DNA of 18,762 nt from CAYRVX01 sp964642165. Lineage in GTDB: Bacteria; Planctomycetota; Phycisphaerae; SM23-33. The notes below the pieces were generated by a model. The model did not search any database. It saw only the letters and a program-made list of their open reading frames with translations, and had not been told where the DNA came from. Below, piece by piece: positions 1 to 8,567 of the stretch; positions within the stretch are counted from its first letter, which is position 1; each line of letters begins with the position of its first letter. The position numbers and the translations under genes were made by a program. Location: positions 1-18,762 of the forward strand of contig CAZXOC010000134.1 in assembly GCA_964642165.1 (NCBI GenBank), written 5' to 3'.

Positions 1-3
1 TAG

Positions 4-58
4 CCGGGGGCGTAAGCCCCCGGAAATGCGTGCCTTATGCATAGAGCCCTGAAAGGGC
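4..58. repeat. Palindromic repeat pair (REP-like)
   Basis: Two hairpins sit close together. The first is an 8-bp perfect stem CCGGGGGC / GCCCCCGG with loop GTAA (4-23). The second is a 5-bp stem GCCCT / AGGGC with loop GAA (46-58). Stem-loops of this type, in this order, recall interspersed palindromic repeats that I associate with planctomycete genomes. That association is from memory and is not shown by this window, which contains only one copy. A terminator is less likely because neither stem is followed by a T-run on either strand. Confidence 0.45.
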
Positions 59-350
59 GACAGGAGCGTCCCGAGGGCGGAAGTGTTACCCGCTACTGAA
101 CCATGCCCGAAGAAGTGGCGCTTCGGGGGCCTCGTCAGGGGTGTGATGGGCACGTCGGCCATGGGCATCCCCTCCCGGCCGCGGGGCCGCCTTGGCTCGC
201 TTGCCTGCCCCAAGTGGGCCGCGGAAGCGTCGCAATCCTTATTGTATCAGTAGGAGTTCCATCCGGCTGATTGTCCGAAGCTGCCGCAATTACTATGTAA
301 GGACGTAGATTTAAGTCCTTTTATAACATGAGCTAAGCGAAAATAACTGT

Positions 351-390
351 TTGTGTCAATATGGACAAAAGTCGACACAATGGGGACACG
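351..390. repeat. Inverted/direct repeat cluster, possible IS end remnant
   Basis: TTGTGTC (351-357) and GACACAA (374-380) form a 7-bp inverted repeat. CAATATGGACA (357-367) and CAATGGGGACA (378-388) match at 9 of 11 positions with a 21-bp period. Multiple short repeats containing TGGACA near a terminal TGT are a known style of IS21-type insertion-sequence ends. No transposase gene is present in the window, so if this is an IS end it is a solitary remnant. Confidence 0.25.
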
Positions 391-440
391 TATGGAAAGC
401 CCGTCCCGCTATGGGCAAATGCAGCCTGAGCCCTGCGGCG

Positions 441-1817
<1,377 letters not shown>

Positions 1818-1860
1818 GGTAGCGGCCGGGCCCGGCGGCGGCAATGCGGCGGCAGGACGG

Positions 1861-1904
1861 CGCGCGGCGCGTCACGCCCCGGCGGGGGCGCGCGGCGCGT
1901 CACG
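1861..1904. repeat. 16-bp direct repeat duplicating a stop codon
   Basis: The 16-mer CGCGCGGCGCGTCACG occurs at 1861-1876 and exactly again at 1889-1904, a 28-bp period. The second copy contains the TGA stop of the protease gene (1902-1900, minus), so the duplication places a second TGA 28 bp beyond. Between the copies is a small CCCC/GGGG palindrome. It looks like a local slippage or tandem duplication at the gene end; no function can be claimed. Confidence 0.6.
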
Positions 1905-4881
1905 GCCCGGCGAAGACCTTGCGGATGTCCGACGCCCGGATGGCGAAGCCGACGTTCTCCAGGCGGGCCTTGAGCGTCGTCATGCCCACGACGTGCCCGT
2001 AGCTGTTCAGGAGCGGCCCGCCCGAGTTGCCGGGGTTGATGGCGGCCGTGTGCTGCAGGTAGGTGTGCCCCTCAAGCTGGCGGACCGCGGCGCTGACGAT
2101 CCCCTCGGACAGCGACTGCTCCAGGACGCCGCGCCCCAGGCCCGGGTTGCCGATCGCGTAGACCTTCTCGCCCGTCCTGGCATTGAAGGAGGCCACCGGC
2201 AGGGGCTTCAGCGTGGCGGGGGGATCGCTCAGTCGCAGGACGGCGATGTCCTGCTCCTCCGAGCGGTAGATGACCCGGGCGAACGTCGCGGGCAGCTTCG
2301 TCAGCTTGCCCCGGGCATATGTGAAGGCGGAGACCCTCGCCTCCTCCGCGCCGCGGAGCAGGTGGGCGTTGGTCAGGAGGATCCCCGCCTTGCCCACGCA
2401 GAAGCCCGTCCCCGTCCGGGCGTCGTTCTGGATCAGCACGACGGACGGCGCGGCCTGGGCGTAGATCGCCGCGGCGGGGCGCTTCCGCGAGCGCCCCGAG
2501 GGGTGCGAGAGCTTGGGGAGCTTCTCGCCGGCCGGGACGATCGCCGCCGGGGGGCCGCCCGCCGCCTTCACCTCGGAGAGCTTGCGGAGCTCCTTCGTGA
2601 AGGCGTGCTTCTTCAGGAGCGGGGAGATCCGCTGGAGGACCTTGGGGTTGGCCCGGTCGAGGCGGAGGGCCTCGGCGAGGCAGTACGCCGCCGCAAGCTC
2701 CTCGCCCTGGCGGCGCAGCACGTCGTGCAGCCCGTCCAGCGACAGGCCGGTCAGGTCCGTGCGCCCCTGGTCGGCCCGGATGGCGTGGAGGTAGTGCTCC
2801 TCGGCGGCCTGGAGCTGCCCGCCGATGTGCAGGGCGGCGGCGAGGTAGTACCGCAGCGGAGGGTACTCGGCGTGCTTGGGGACGGCCTGCTTGAGCTTGT
2901 AGATGGCGATGCCGATCGCGTCGCGGTTGCGGAGTCCCCGGCCGCCCTCCTCGGCGGCGGCCAGGGCCTCGGCGTCCGCGGCGTACGGCGCATGCCGGCG
3001 CCAGGGGACGGGCGACTCGGTGCGGTTCTCGCGGAGGGCGGCGGCCAGCGCCTCGGCGACGTCGCCGCGCCGGCGGCGGACCTGGAACGTCCGGAGCCGC
3101 GGGACGGCGCGGGCCGACGTCGGCGGCGCCTGCGGGCCCCTGGCGTGGGGGCCGGACGGAGCGAGCTTCCGCCACCAGGTCGCTGCCAGCCGCTCCTCGG
3201 CGGGCGAGAGCTCCCCCCGGTACAGCAGGATGCCCGACTTCTCCCCGGCGAGGACCAGGTGCCGGCCCGTCCCGCTCCAGGCGCACGGGCCGCCGCACTT
3301 GACCTTCAGGAGCTGGTGCGTCTGCGGATCGGCCAGATGGCACACGCGGACGTCCCTCGTCCGGACGACGGCGACCTGCCCGGTCACGGGGTTGAAGGCC
3401 GCGCCCTTCGGGTACGCGCCGGTCGCGAAGAAGCCCTGAACGTGGTCGATGTTCTCGGCGCCGAAGACGGCCACGCCGTAGCCGCCGCGCGTGCCCCCTC
3501 GCCCGGCGGGGCGCCATCCCCCACCCCCGGGCAGGGCCAGCCAGTGCCCGTCGGGGCTCAGGACGATCCGGTACCCGTTGGCGGACGCGTTGTCGCGGAC
3601 GCCCGACAGCAGCAGCCCGTCCTCGACCAGCACGGCGCGGAAGAGCGTCGTCGGCGCCATGGCGGCGCGGCCCACGGGCCGGATGTGATACCGGACGGGG
3701 CGTCCGCCGATGATGACATGCCCGATGACATGCCCCGCGCCCGGGTCGGGCTTGACGAAGCTGTACAGGAAGCGCTGGTCGGGGTGGCCGGCGACGTGCT
3801 GCCCGGGGATGTCCGTCGCGAAGAGGCGTCCCGTGGAGAGCTTCACGCCGTGGACGGTCCGGTCGACGGGGAAGTAGGCGACGTCGCGCGACGGGAAGAC
3901 GGCGAGGCAGCGCGGGCTGCGCGAGCCCAGGGAGATCTGCCGGGCGACCCGACCGGTCAGCGGCTCGAGGGCGTACGCCCGCGGCTGCTTCGCCGAGACG
4001 ACGTACAGCGTGCCTCCCGCGAGGCAGGCGCAGACGGCGGGCTCGGGCAGCGGCACCTTTCGGATCGCAGGCTTCGGGCCCTCGGTGCGCAGCAGGTAGT
4101 ACCAGGACGAATCCGCCACGATGGCCGCCACGAACCGCCCCGACGGGTCCGCCCGCAGCGCCAGGACACGCTCGGGGACCTCCTGCCCCGGCGAGACCGG
4201 CGAGAGCGCCTTGGCCTCGGGCCGGGGGGCCGGCGTCGGGACCTCGTGGCGGAAGTAGAGGATCTGCGCGACCTCCTCGTCCTCGCCGACGCGGCCGGCG
4301 AAGTCGGTGACCATCTTGGGGGGGACCCTCGCGGGATTCGTCCCGCGCGCCAGGAGGACGGCCACCAGCGCCGAGAGGTACCTGCCCCTGCTGTGGAGGC
4401 TGATGCCGAGGTTGCGGTAGGCCTTCCACCGGAGCTTGTAGCGGTCGGCGGGGTCCCTCACGACGGCCTGCGTGAACCAGAGGTGGGCCTCGTCGTTGCG
4501 CCGGAGCCGGCACAGGGTCAGGCCGAGGTTCACGGCCGCGTTGATCGTGACGGACGTGGCGGGCTTCCGCCCGTCTTCCGTAAGCGCCAGGCACTTCCGG
4601 TAGGCCTGGATGGCCTCGGGGACGCGCCCGAGGTCGCCGAGGAACAGGGCCTTCTGGAAGAGGGCGAACTCGCAGGCGGGATCCGCCCGCAGGGCCGCGT
4701 CGATCGACCTCAGGGCCTCGGGCAGCTTCCTTTGGCTTCCCTGCCGGAGCGCCTCGGCGATCCGGCGGGCGGCGGTGAGGCTCCGCGTGCCGTAGCGCTT
4801 CCTGAGGTCCTCTTGTCCCACCCCGGCCGAACAGAGCGCCAGGCTGACCACCCACGCCGCGCACGAACCACCCCGAAGCAT
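1900..4881 (-). CDS. Secreted TPR / propeller-like / S1C serine protease fusion
   Basis: A 993-aa protein predicted to be exported. An N-terminal signal-like segment (residues 1-22, hydrophobic core AAWVVSLALCSAG) is followed by TPR-type helical repeats (about 45-180). A region of about 235-555 rich in short beta-type segments resembles a WD40 or PQQ-like propeller (for example LSPDGHWLAL at 441-450). A second TPR block spans about 650-760, and a trypsin-like S1C (DegP/HtrA-type) domain spans about 805-993. The full catalytic triad is visible: His840 in LLTNAH, Asp878 in EEQDIAVLRL and Ser953 in NPGNSGGPL. There is no PDZ domain after the protease, unlike classical DegP. The ATG at 4881 is preceded by AAGGGAG 6 nt upstream. 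The likely role is an envelope protease with protein-protein interaction modules; substrates are unknown. The domain calls are by eye, with the protease far surer than the propeller. Confidence 0.85.
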   Translation of the reverse strand: MLRGGSCAAWVVSLALCSAGVGQEDLRKRYGTRSLTAARRIAEALRQGSQRKLPEALRSIDAALRADPACEFALFQKALFLGDLGRVPEAIQAYRKCLALTEDGRKPATSVTINAAVNLGLTLCRLRRNDEAHLWFTQAVVRDPADRYKLRWKAYRNLGISLHSRGRYLSALVAVLLARGTNPARVPPKMVTDFAGRVGEDEEVAQILYFRHEVPTPAPRPEAKALSPVSPGQEVPERVLALRADPSGRFVAAIVADSSWYYLLRTEGPKPAIRKVPLPEPAVCACLAGGTLYVVSAKQPRAYALEPLTGRVARQISLGSRSPRCLAVFPSRDVAYFPVDRTVHGVKLSTGRLFATDIPGQHVAGHPDQRFLYSFVKPDPGAGHVIGHVIIGGRPVRYHIRPVGRAAMAPTTLFRAVLVEDGLLLSGVRDNASANGYRIVLSPDGHWLALPGGGGWRPAGRGGTRGGYGVAVFGAENIDHVQGFFATGAYPKGAAFNPVTGQVAVVRTRDVRVCHLADPQTHQLLKVKCGGPCAWSGTGRHLVLAGEKSGILLYRGELSPAEERLAATWWRKLAPSGPHARGPQAPPTSARAVPRLRTFQVRRRRGDVAEALAAALRENRTESPVPWRRHAPYAADAEALAAAEEGGRGLRNRDAIGIAIYKLKQAVPKHAEYPPLRYYLAAALHIGGQLQAAEEHYLHAIRADQGRTDLTGLSLDGLHDVLRRQGEELAAAYCLAEALRLDRANPKVLQRISPLLKKHAFTKELRKLSEVKAAGGPPAAIVPAGEKLPKLSHPSGRSRKRPAAAIYAQAAPSVVLIQNDARTGTGFCVGKAGILLTNAHLLRGAEEARVSAFTYARGKLTKLPATFARVIYRSEEQDIAVLRLSDPPATLKPLPVASFNARTGEKVYAIGNPGLGRGVLEQSLSEGIVSAAVRQLEGHTYLQHTAAINPGNSGGPLLNSYGHVVGMTTLKARLENVGFAIRASDIRKVFAGP

Positions 4882-4944
4882 GATTGCTCCCTTCGCACAA
4901 GTACACCCGAGGATTTGCGGGAACCACCCGATGAACCGAGGTAC

Positions 4945-4950
4945 ATTGTA
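4945..4950 (-). promoter_or_regulatory. Candidate -10 box for the TPR-protease gene
   Basis: TACAAT on the minus strand matches the TATAAT consensus at 5 of 6 positions and lies 63 bp upstream of the protease start. The -35 position at 17-bp spacing (4973-4968) reads TGGCCG, a weak 3 of 6 match. The same hexamer is the -10 element of the antitoxin promoter at 8519-8514. The divergent interval to rmuC (4882-5094) shows no other gene. Confidence 0.35.
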
Positions 4951-5094
4951 GCTCGCCCACGCCGGCGCGGCCAGAGCGCGGCGGGACTTTTCCGGCGTGG
5001 CGGACGTCCGTGTCGGCGCGGCGACGCATGCCGTGAGGGCGTTGGCGGAACGCCGGCTCGCCCGCCGGATGCGCGTCGGGCTCGGAAAGGGATC

Positions 5095-6171
5095 ATGGAG
5101 TTCATCATCGGATTCGTGCTGGGCGTTCTGATCGGTGCCGGCGTGGCGATCGTGGTGGGCGTGGTGCGCTCGCGGGCGACGGCGCGGCAGGCGGACGTGG
5201 CCCTCCAGCAGATGCGCGACACGTTCGCGGCGCTGGCCGGCGAGGCGCTCGACGCCAACGCCCAGCGCCTCACGCAGCAGGCGGCCGGCACGCTGGACGC
5301 CAAGAAGGCGCTGATCGACCAGGCCGTCCGCGCCGTCAACGAACGCCTGGAGCAGGTCCGGTCGGTCCTCCAGCGCGTCGAGGCCGAGCGGAAGCAGGAC
5401 TTCGGGCAGCTCAGCAGCTCCGTCACCTCGCTGACCCTGACGGCAGGGAAGCTCCACGAGATGCTCGCCAGCACGCAGCGGCGCGGGGCGTGGGGCGAGC
5501 GGATGGCGGAGGACGTGCTGCGCCTGGCGGGCCTCCAGGAGGGGCTGAACTACACGAAGCAGTCGTCGGCCGACGCCGAGAGCGGGCGGCCGGACTTCAC
5601 CTTCCTGCTGCCCAACGAGCTGAAGGCGAACATGGACGTGAAGTTCCCGCTGGAGCGGTACAAGGCCTACGTCGACGCCGACAGCGACGACGCGCGGGCC
5701 AACGAGCTGCGGCACCTCGTCCAGGCCGTCCGCAACCACGTCCGCGCCGTCGCGGGGCGGGGGTACATCGACCCGAAGGTCCCCACCGTCCCGTACGTGA
5801 TCGTCTTCATCCCCAACGAGCAGATCTACGGGCTGGTGCTGTCCGCCCAGCCGGACCTGATCGACGAGTCGCTCCACCAGCGGATCGTGCTGGCCAGCCC
5901 GCTGACGCTCTACGCGATGCTGACGGTCGTCCGCCAGGCCGCCGAGCACGCCAACATCATGAGGACCGCCGACGAGGTCCTCACGCTGCTGGGGCAGTTC
6001 ACCCGGGAATGGGCCCGGTACAACGAGGCGCTCGACAAGCTGGGCCAGCGGATCGAGCAGGCCCGGGACGAGTACGAGAAGGTCCGCACGACCCGCACGA
6101 ACATGCTCCAGCGCCCGCTGGACAAGATCGAGGCCCTCCGCACCAGCCGCCAGCTCGACCAGGAGTCGTGA
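5095..6171 (+). CDS. rmuC: RmuC family DNA recombination protein
   Basis: A 358-aa RmuC-family protein; in E. coli RmuC limits recombination at inverted repeats and is proposed to be a nuclease. Residues 1-24 form one membrane-spanning segment with glycine-rich core GVLIGAGVAIVVG. Residues 28-125 are a likely coiled coil rich in Gln, Ala, Glu and Lys. The conserved domain starts at GAWGERMAEDVLRLAGL (131-147). The PD-(D/E)XK-like core is visible as Asp167 in GRPDF and Asp181-x-Lys183 in MDVKFPL, followed by VIVFIPNEQIYGLVL and SPLTLYAML. It is shorter than the E. coli protein (475 aa), mainly in the coiled coil. The ATG at 5095 follows GGAAAGGG with suitable spacing. It is divergent from the protease gene, and the stop lies 10 bp before the assembly gap. 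The nuclease role is a family-level inference. Confidence 0.93.
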   Translation: MEFIIGFVLGVLIGAGVAIVVGVVRSRATARQADVALQQMRDTFAALAGEALDANAQRLTQQAAGTLDAKKALIDQAVRAVNERLEQVRSVLQRVEAERKQDFGQLSSSVTSLTLTAGKLHEMLASTQRRGAWGERMAEDVLRLAGLQEGLNYTKQSSADAESGRPDFTFLLPNELKANMDVKFPLERYKAYVDADSDDARANELRHLVQAVRNHVRAVAGRGYIDPKVPTVPYVIVFIPNEQIYGLVLSAQPDLIDESLHQRIVLASPLTLYAMLTVVRQAAEHANIMRTADEVLTLLGQFTREWARYNEALDKLGQRIEQARDEYEKVRTTRTNMLQRPLDKIEALRTSRQLDQES

Positions 6172-6181
6172 GCGTTGGGCG

Positions 6182-6281
6182 NNNNNNNNNNNNNNNNNNN
6201 NNNNNNNNNNNNNNNNNNNNNNNNNNNNNNNNNNNNNNNNNNNNNNNNNNNNNNNNNNNNNNNNNNNNNNNNNNNNNNNNN
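6182..6281. other. Assembly gap of 100 N
   Basis: Exactly 100 undetermined bases, the usual placeholder for a scaffold gap of unknown size. It hides the 3' end of the lipoprotein gene on the minus strand and whatever follows rmuC. Because reading frames can stay open across N, a merged minus-strand frame from 7560 down to 1900 can appear. That fusion is an artefact, since it would run antisense through all of rmuC. Confidence 0.98.
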
Positions 6282-7560
6282 CTCGCGCGGGCGCGCTGGT
6301 AGCCGTTCTCCGCAGGCGGACGACGCGCAGGTCCTTGGGCGTGACGTTCTGGCCGATCGGCACGAACAGGAGCTTGGGCTCGGGCCCGTTCACGGTCAGG
6401 AGCAACTGCGACCCGTCCGGCGACGGCGCGAACTCCCCGGCCGTGTGCCCCTCGCCCAGGTCGACCTCCAGGACGACCTGCCGCCTCCCCGCGGCGTAGG
6501 TGCGCTTGCCGCCCGGCGTCAGGCGGACGAGGGCGAACTTCCCGGCCGCCGGATCGCTCGCCGGCGGCTCCGTGATCGCCGCGATGGTCCGCTCCCCCGT
6601 GTCGACCTTCCGCCCGACCATCTCGAGCGTCCAGACCTCCCGCGGCTTGACGATCGGCGTGCCGAAGAGGCTGTCGGAGCTGCCGCTCCAGAGCAGCTTG
6701 GCGCTCTTCACGTCGAAGACGCCGAAGGTGTACTTGTACCGGTACCGGCGGAAGATCGTCTCGGTGCCGAACGCCATCAGGACGGCCGCGGCGTCCGCGG
6801 AGACCCGCGCGTAGCTGGGGAACCGCACGCCCCGGTAACAGGCAGGTGCGATCTCCCCGGCCGGGATGGTGGCGACCTCCCGGCCCTTCTCGTTGAGGAC
6901 CACCGTCGCGGCGAGTTCGGCCGTCAGCCCTCGCTCCCCCTCCTTCGCAAGCTGGCGCAAGGCCCAGCCGCGTCCTGCCGGGATCATCCGGGGCTGCTGC
7001 ACGGTCTCCAGTTTCTTCAGGTCCGGCAGCGACAGCACGTCGTACACCTCCTCGCCCATCGGCGGGTCGGCCTCCCGGCGCGCCTCCAGGTTGGTCAAGA
7101 AGAGCGCCGGCTTGCCGTTGTATCCCGCCGGGACGGGCTCGACAAACGGGGGGATCACCTTGAGCCGTCTCCGGCGGGAAAGGACGTTCCTCTCCCGGTC
7201 CAAGGGGGCGAAGATGAACTCGTGGTCGCGAACGGGCTTGCCGGTCTTCTTGTCCAGGAGGGGCTTGCCGGTCTTGGGGTCCTTCCGCACGCCGACGTCG
7301 CGGCTGGCCTGGACCCACAGCTCCCTGCCGAGCCACCTCGCCGAGCGCAGCTGCCAGTCGCCCGGCAGCCGGTGGGCTCGGGCGGCCCCCTTCCGGACGT
7401 CGTACAGCCAAAGCACGTGCTCGTTCGGGTCCCGCTCCTGCGTCACGACCGCGACGGTCCTGCCGTCGGGGGAGTAGCCCGGCATCTCCGTCGGCAGACA
7501 CCCACCCGCCAGCAGCAACCCAGCCGCCGCGAGCTCGGAAACGGTCCTTGGGGACATCAT
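6282..7560 (-). CDS. Propeller-like lipoprotein, 3' end lost in gap
   Basis: About 426 codons are visible; the stop lies in or beyond the gap. The N-terminus MMSPRTVSEL is followed by a hydrophobic stretch AAAGLLLAGGC and then soluble sequence, consistent with a signal peptidase II lipoprotein. The box is LAGG-C, with Ala rather than Leu at -3, so it is not a perfect lipobox. The body contains repeated beta-strand segments with propeller-type signatures: YSPDGRTVAVVTQ (29-41), a central region around FGVFDVKSAKLLWSG, and APSPDGSQLLLTV near the end. This suggests a TolB/WD40-type beta-propeller. GGGAG lies 7 nt upstream of ATG 7560. A second ATG at 7557 is equally possible. The gene sits 66 bp downstream of vapC on the same strand. 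No enzymatic motif was recognised. It shares the propeller style, but no obvious sequence identity, with the middle of the TPR-protease. Confidence 0.7.
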
Positions 7561-7626
7561 GTTCCAGCTCCCGGGTGCTCAGGCCTCGTCGTGCCTGTTG
7601 GGCTCGCGGAGCCGCGGCCGCGGGGA

Positions 7627-8037
7627 TCAGTACTCCTCAACGCGCAGCGCGGGAATGTCTGCGAAGTGGCGGGCATCCCGCGTGATGAGGTAGTCGCCGT
7701 TGGCCAGTGTCGTGGCGGCGATAAGGACATCCATGTCCCCGACGGGGCGGCCGATGCCATGGAGGTGCGCGGTAATCTCGCCGAATCGCCGCGCCGCGCG
7801 GTCGTCGAACTCGAAGATCTCAAGGAAGCGAAGGACCCGTTCCAGCTTCCGCTCCTCCCGCTCCGGACGGCGGGATTTGCTGATCCCGACATACAGCTCC
7901 GCCAGACTGAACCGTGTCGTCGCCAGGCGCTGCTCCTGACGGGCTAGGTCCACGAGCCGGGACGTCGCCCTTGCCTTGAGCGCGCTGCCGCCCCTGCCCG
8001 CCAGGTCGAGCAGCACGGTCGTGTCGGCGCAGGCCAT
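7627..8037 (-). CDS. VapC-type PIN-domain ribonuclease toxin
   Basis: A 136-aa PIN-domain protein, full length for VapC toxins, which typically cleave tRNA or other RNA using Mg2+ bound by a cluster of acidic residues. The expected acidic positions are present: Asp5 in the N-terminal CADTTVLLDLAG, Glu47 in SLAELYVG, Asp101/Asp103 in GDMDVLIAATTLA, and Asp121 in LITRDARHF. The start ATG (8037-8035) overlaps the antitoxin stop by one base (TGATG), a translational-coupling arrangement typical of toxin-antitoxin pairs. It is the third gene transcribed from the promoter at 8542-8501. The target RNA is unknown. The catalytic set is complete, so the toxin is probably active when free. Confidence 0.9.
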   Translation of the reverse strand: MACADTTVLLDLAGRGGSALKARATSRLVDLARQEQRLATTRFSLAELYVGISKSRRPEREERKLERVLRFLEIFEFDDRAARRFGEITAHLHGIGRPVGDMDVLIAATTLANGDYLITRDARHFADIPALRVEEY

Positions 8038-8264
8038 CAGCGCGCCCTCTTCGACGGGACGTGCCGCGCGCGAAGATGCTCCTCAATGGCCTCCGCGACG
8101 TCGTCGCCCAGCGTGAACTGCTTGACCGCCTTGCGGAACGCAGCCTCATCGAACGGCGGCGGCACGGCACGCTTGATCGTCTGGGTGAACGATTCGCCCT
8201 CGCGCTGGCAGGCCTTCAGACGGTTGTAGGCGTCCATATCGATCGTGATCGTCTTGACGGGCAT
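8037..8264 (-). CDS. VapB-like antitoxin, toxin-proximal copy
   Basis: A 75-aa antitoxin of the type once called DUF217 (VapB_antitoxin, PF02697 from memory). The N-terminal half MPVKTITIDMDAYNRL followed by REGESFTQTIKR (21-32) is the DNA-binding/dimerisation part; proteins of this family start with a TITID strand and carry a GESFS/T signature. Residues 38-75 are an acidic-to-basic helical tail (FDEAAFRKAVKQF, then DDVAEAIEEHLRAR) expected to wrap the toxin. I chose the ATG at 8264 because of a GGAG element 8 nt upstream and because family members begin at this point; an upstream in-frame start would add 33 Arg/Gly-rich residues that are really the end of the preceding gene in another frame. 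The gene lies 13 nt downstream of its paralog and overlaps vapC by one base. Confidence 0.85.
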   Translation of the reverse strand: MPVKTITIDMDAYNRLKACQREGESFTQTIKRAVPPPFDEAAFRKAVKQFTLGDDVAEAIEEHLRARHVPSKRAR

Positions 8265-8277
8265 GGCCGACTCCGTT

Positions 8278-8475
8278 TCAACGCCGCCCCTGGGTCTCGC
8301 GCCCGGGCTCGCCTCGGGGGCCCGACCGCTCCTCCGCTGATCGGATCGCCTCCCGCACGTCAACGGGCTTGCGGAAGAGGCGCTTGATCACCTGACTGAA
8401 AGACTCGCCCTCACGCTTGTGGGCCCTCAGTCGATCGTAGGCTGCCAGATCGATGGTAATCGTCCTTGTGGCCAT
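8278..8475 (-). CDS. VapB-like antitoxin, promoter-proximal paralog without its own toxin
   Basis: A 65-aa paralog of the next gene: within residues 1-32 about 21 positions are identical, including TITID, AY, RL, REGESF and IKR. The C-terminal tail differs (VDVREAIRSAEERSGP, then an Arg/Gly/Glu-rich end), and no toxin gene follows it directly; instead a second antitoxin starts 13 nt later. The ATG at 8475 is preceded by GGGAG with 7-nt spacing and lies 26 bp from the operator palindrome. It may be a DNA-binding regulator for the operon, a second antitoxin for the single VapC, or the survivor of a duplicated pair that lost its toxin. It is too short to be found easily among longer frames, but the family match is clear. 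Confidence 0.82.
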   Translation of the reverse strand: MATRTITIDLAAYDRLRAHKREGESFSQVIKRLFRKPVDVREAIRSAEERSGPRGEPGRETQGRR

Positions 8476-8500
8476 CCCGGGGCTCCCGCATAGCGGTCCG

Positions 8501-8542
8501 TGCACGTACGTGCATTGTACCCGGGCGGGGCAACGCTGACAA
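8501..8542 (-). promoter_or_regulatory. vapB promoter with overlapping operator palindrome
   Basis: Reading the minus strand: -35 TTGTCA (8542-8537, 5 of 6 to TTGACA), a 17-nt spacer, then -10 TACAAT (8519-8514, 5 of 6). Directly after the -10, sharing its last base, is the perfect 14-bp palindrome TGCACGTACGTGCA (8514-8501), which covers the expected transcription start. A symmetric site over the start point ahead of an antitoxin gene is the classic layout for autorepression by an antitoxin or toxin-antitoxin complex. The promoter position is strongly supported by spacing; the regulatory role is inferred. Confidence 0.72.
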
Positions 8543-8567
8543 CTCGGCCCCGCCCCCCCGGCCGGGG
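8523..8567 (-). terminator. Possible GH127 terminator overlapping vapB promoter
   Basis: Downstream of the GH127 stop (minus strand) is the palindrome CCCCGGCCGGGG (8556-8567), then a 9-bp perfect inverted repeat GGGCGGGGC (8523-8531 on plus) with GCCCCGCCC (8547-8555) and a 15-nt loop. No T-run follows, so intrinsic termination would be weak. The loop contains the -35 hexamer of the vapB promoter, so the two signals occupy the same DNA. Confidence 0.4.

Larger units (their letters stand above)
1..440. other. Gene-poor left edge with palindromes and AT-rich patch
   Basis: No convincing gene lies between the window edge and the der stop codon. The first 60 bases hold two hairpins (listed separately). 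From about 241 to 420 the base composition is visibly AT-richer than anywhere else in the window and contains short inverted and direct repeats. On the minus strand a frame opens with ATG at 162-160, 8 nt after a GGGAGG element, and stays open to the edge, but after about 20 GC3-rich codons it reads straight into the hairpin repeats. It is therefore more likely a gene fragment or chance frame than an intact gene. No tRNA or other RNA gene was recognised. Confidence 0.5.

Noticed and set aside
103..270. A 55-codon plus-strand frame beginning MPEEVALRGP
   Set aside because: No Shine-Dalgarno, no family resemblance and poor composition. It overlaps the competing minus-strand frame, and neither is convincing.
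299..320. AAGGAC / GTCCTT stem with 10-nt loop followed by TTATAA
   Set aside because: It is a 6-bp stem with a long AT-rich loop, and no plus-strand gene ends nearby. It is too weak to call a terminator.
1900..7560. A single minus-strand frame of 1886 codons spanning the N run
   Set aside because: It joins two separate genes through 100 undetermined bases and runs antisense through all of rmuC. The protease has its own signal peptide, start and Shine-Dalgarno at 4881.
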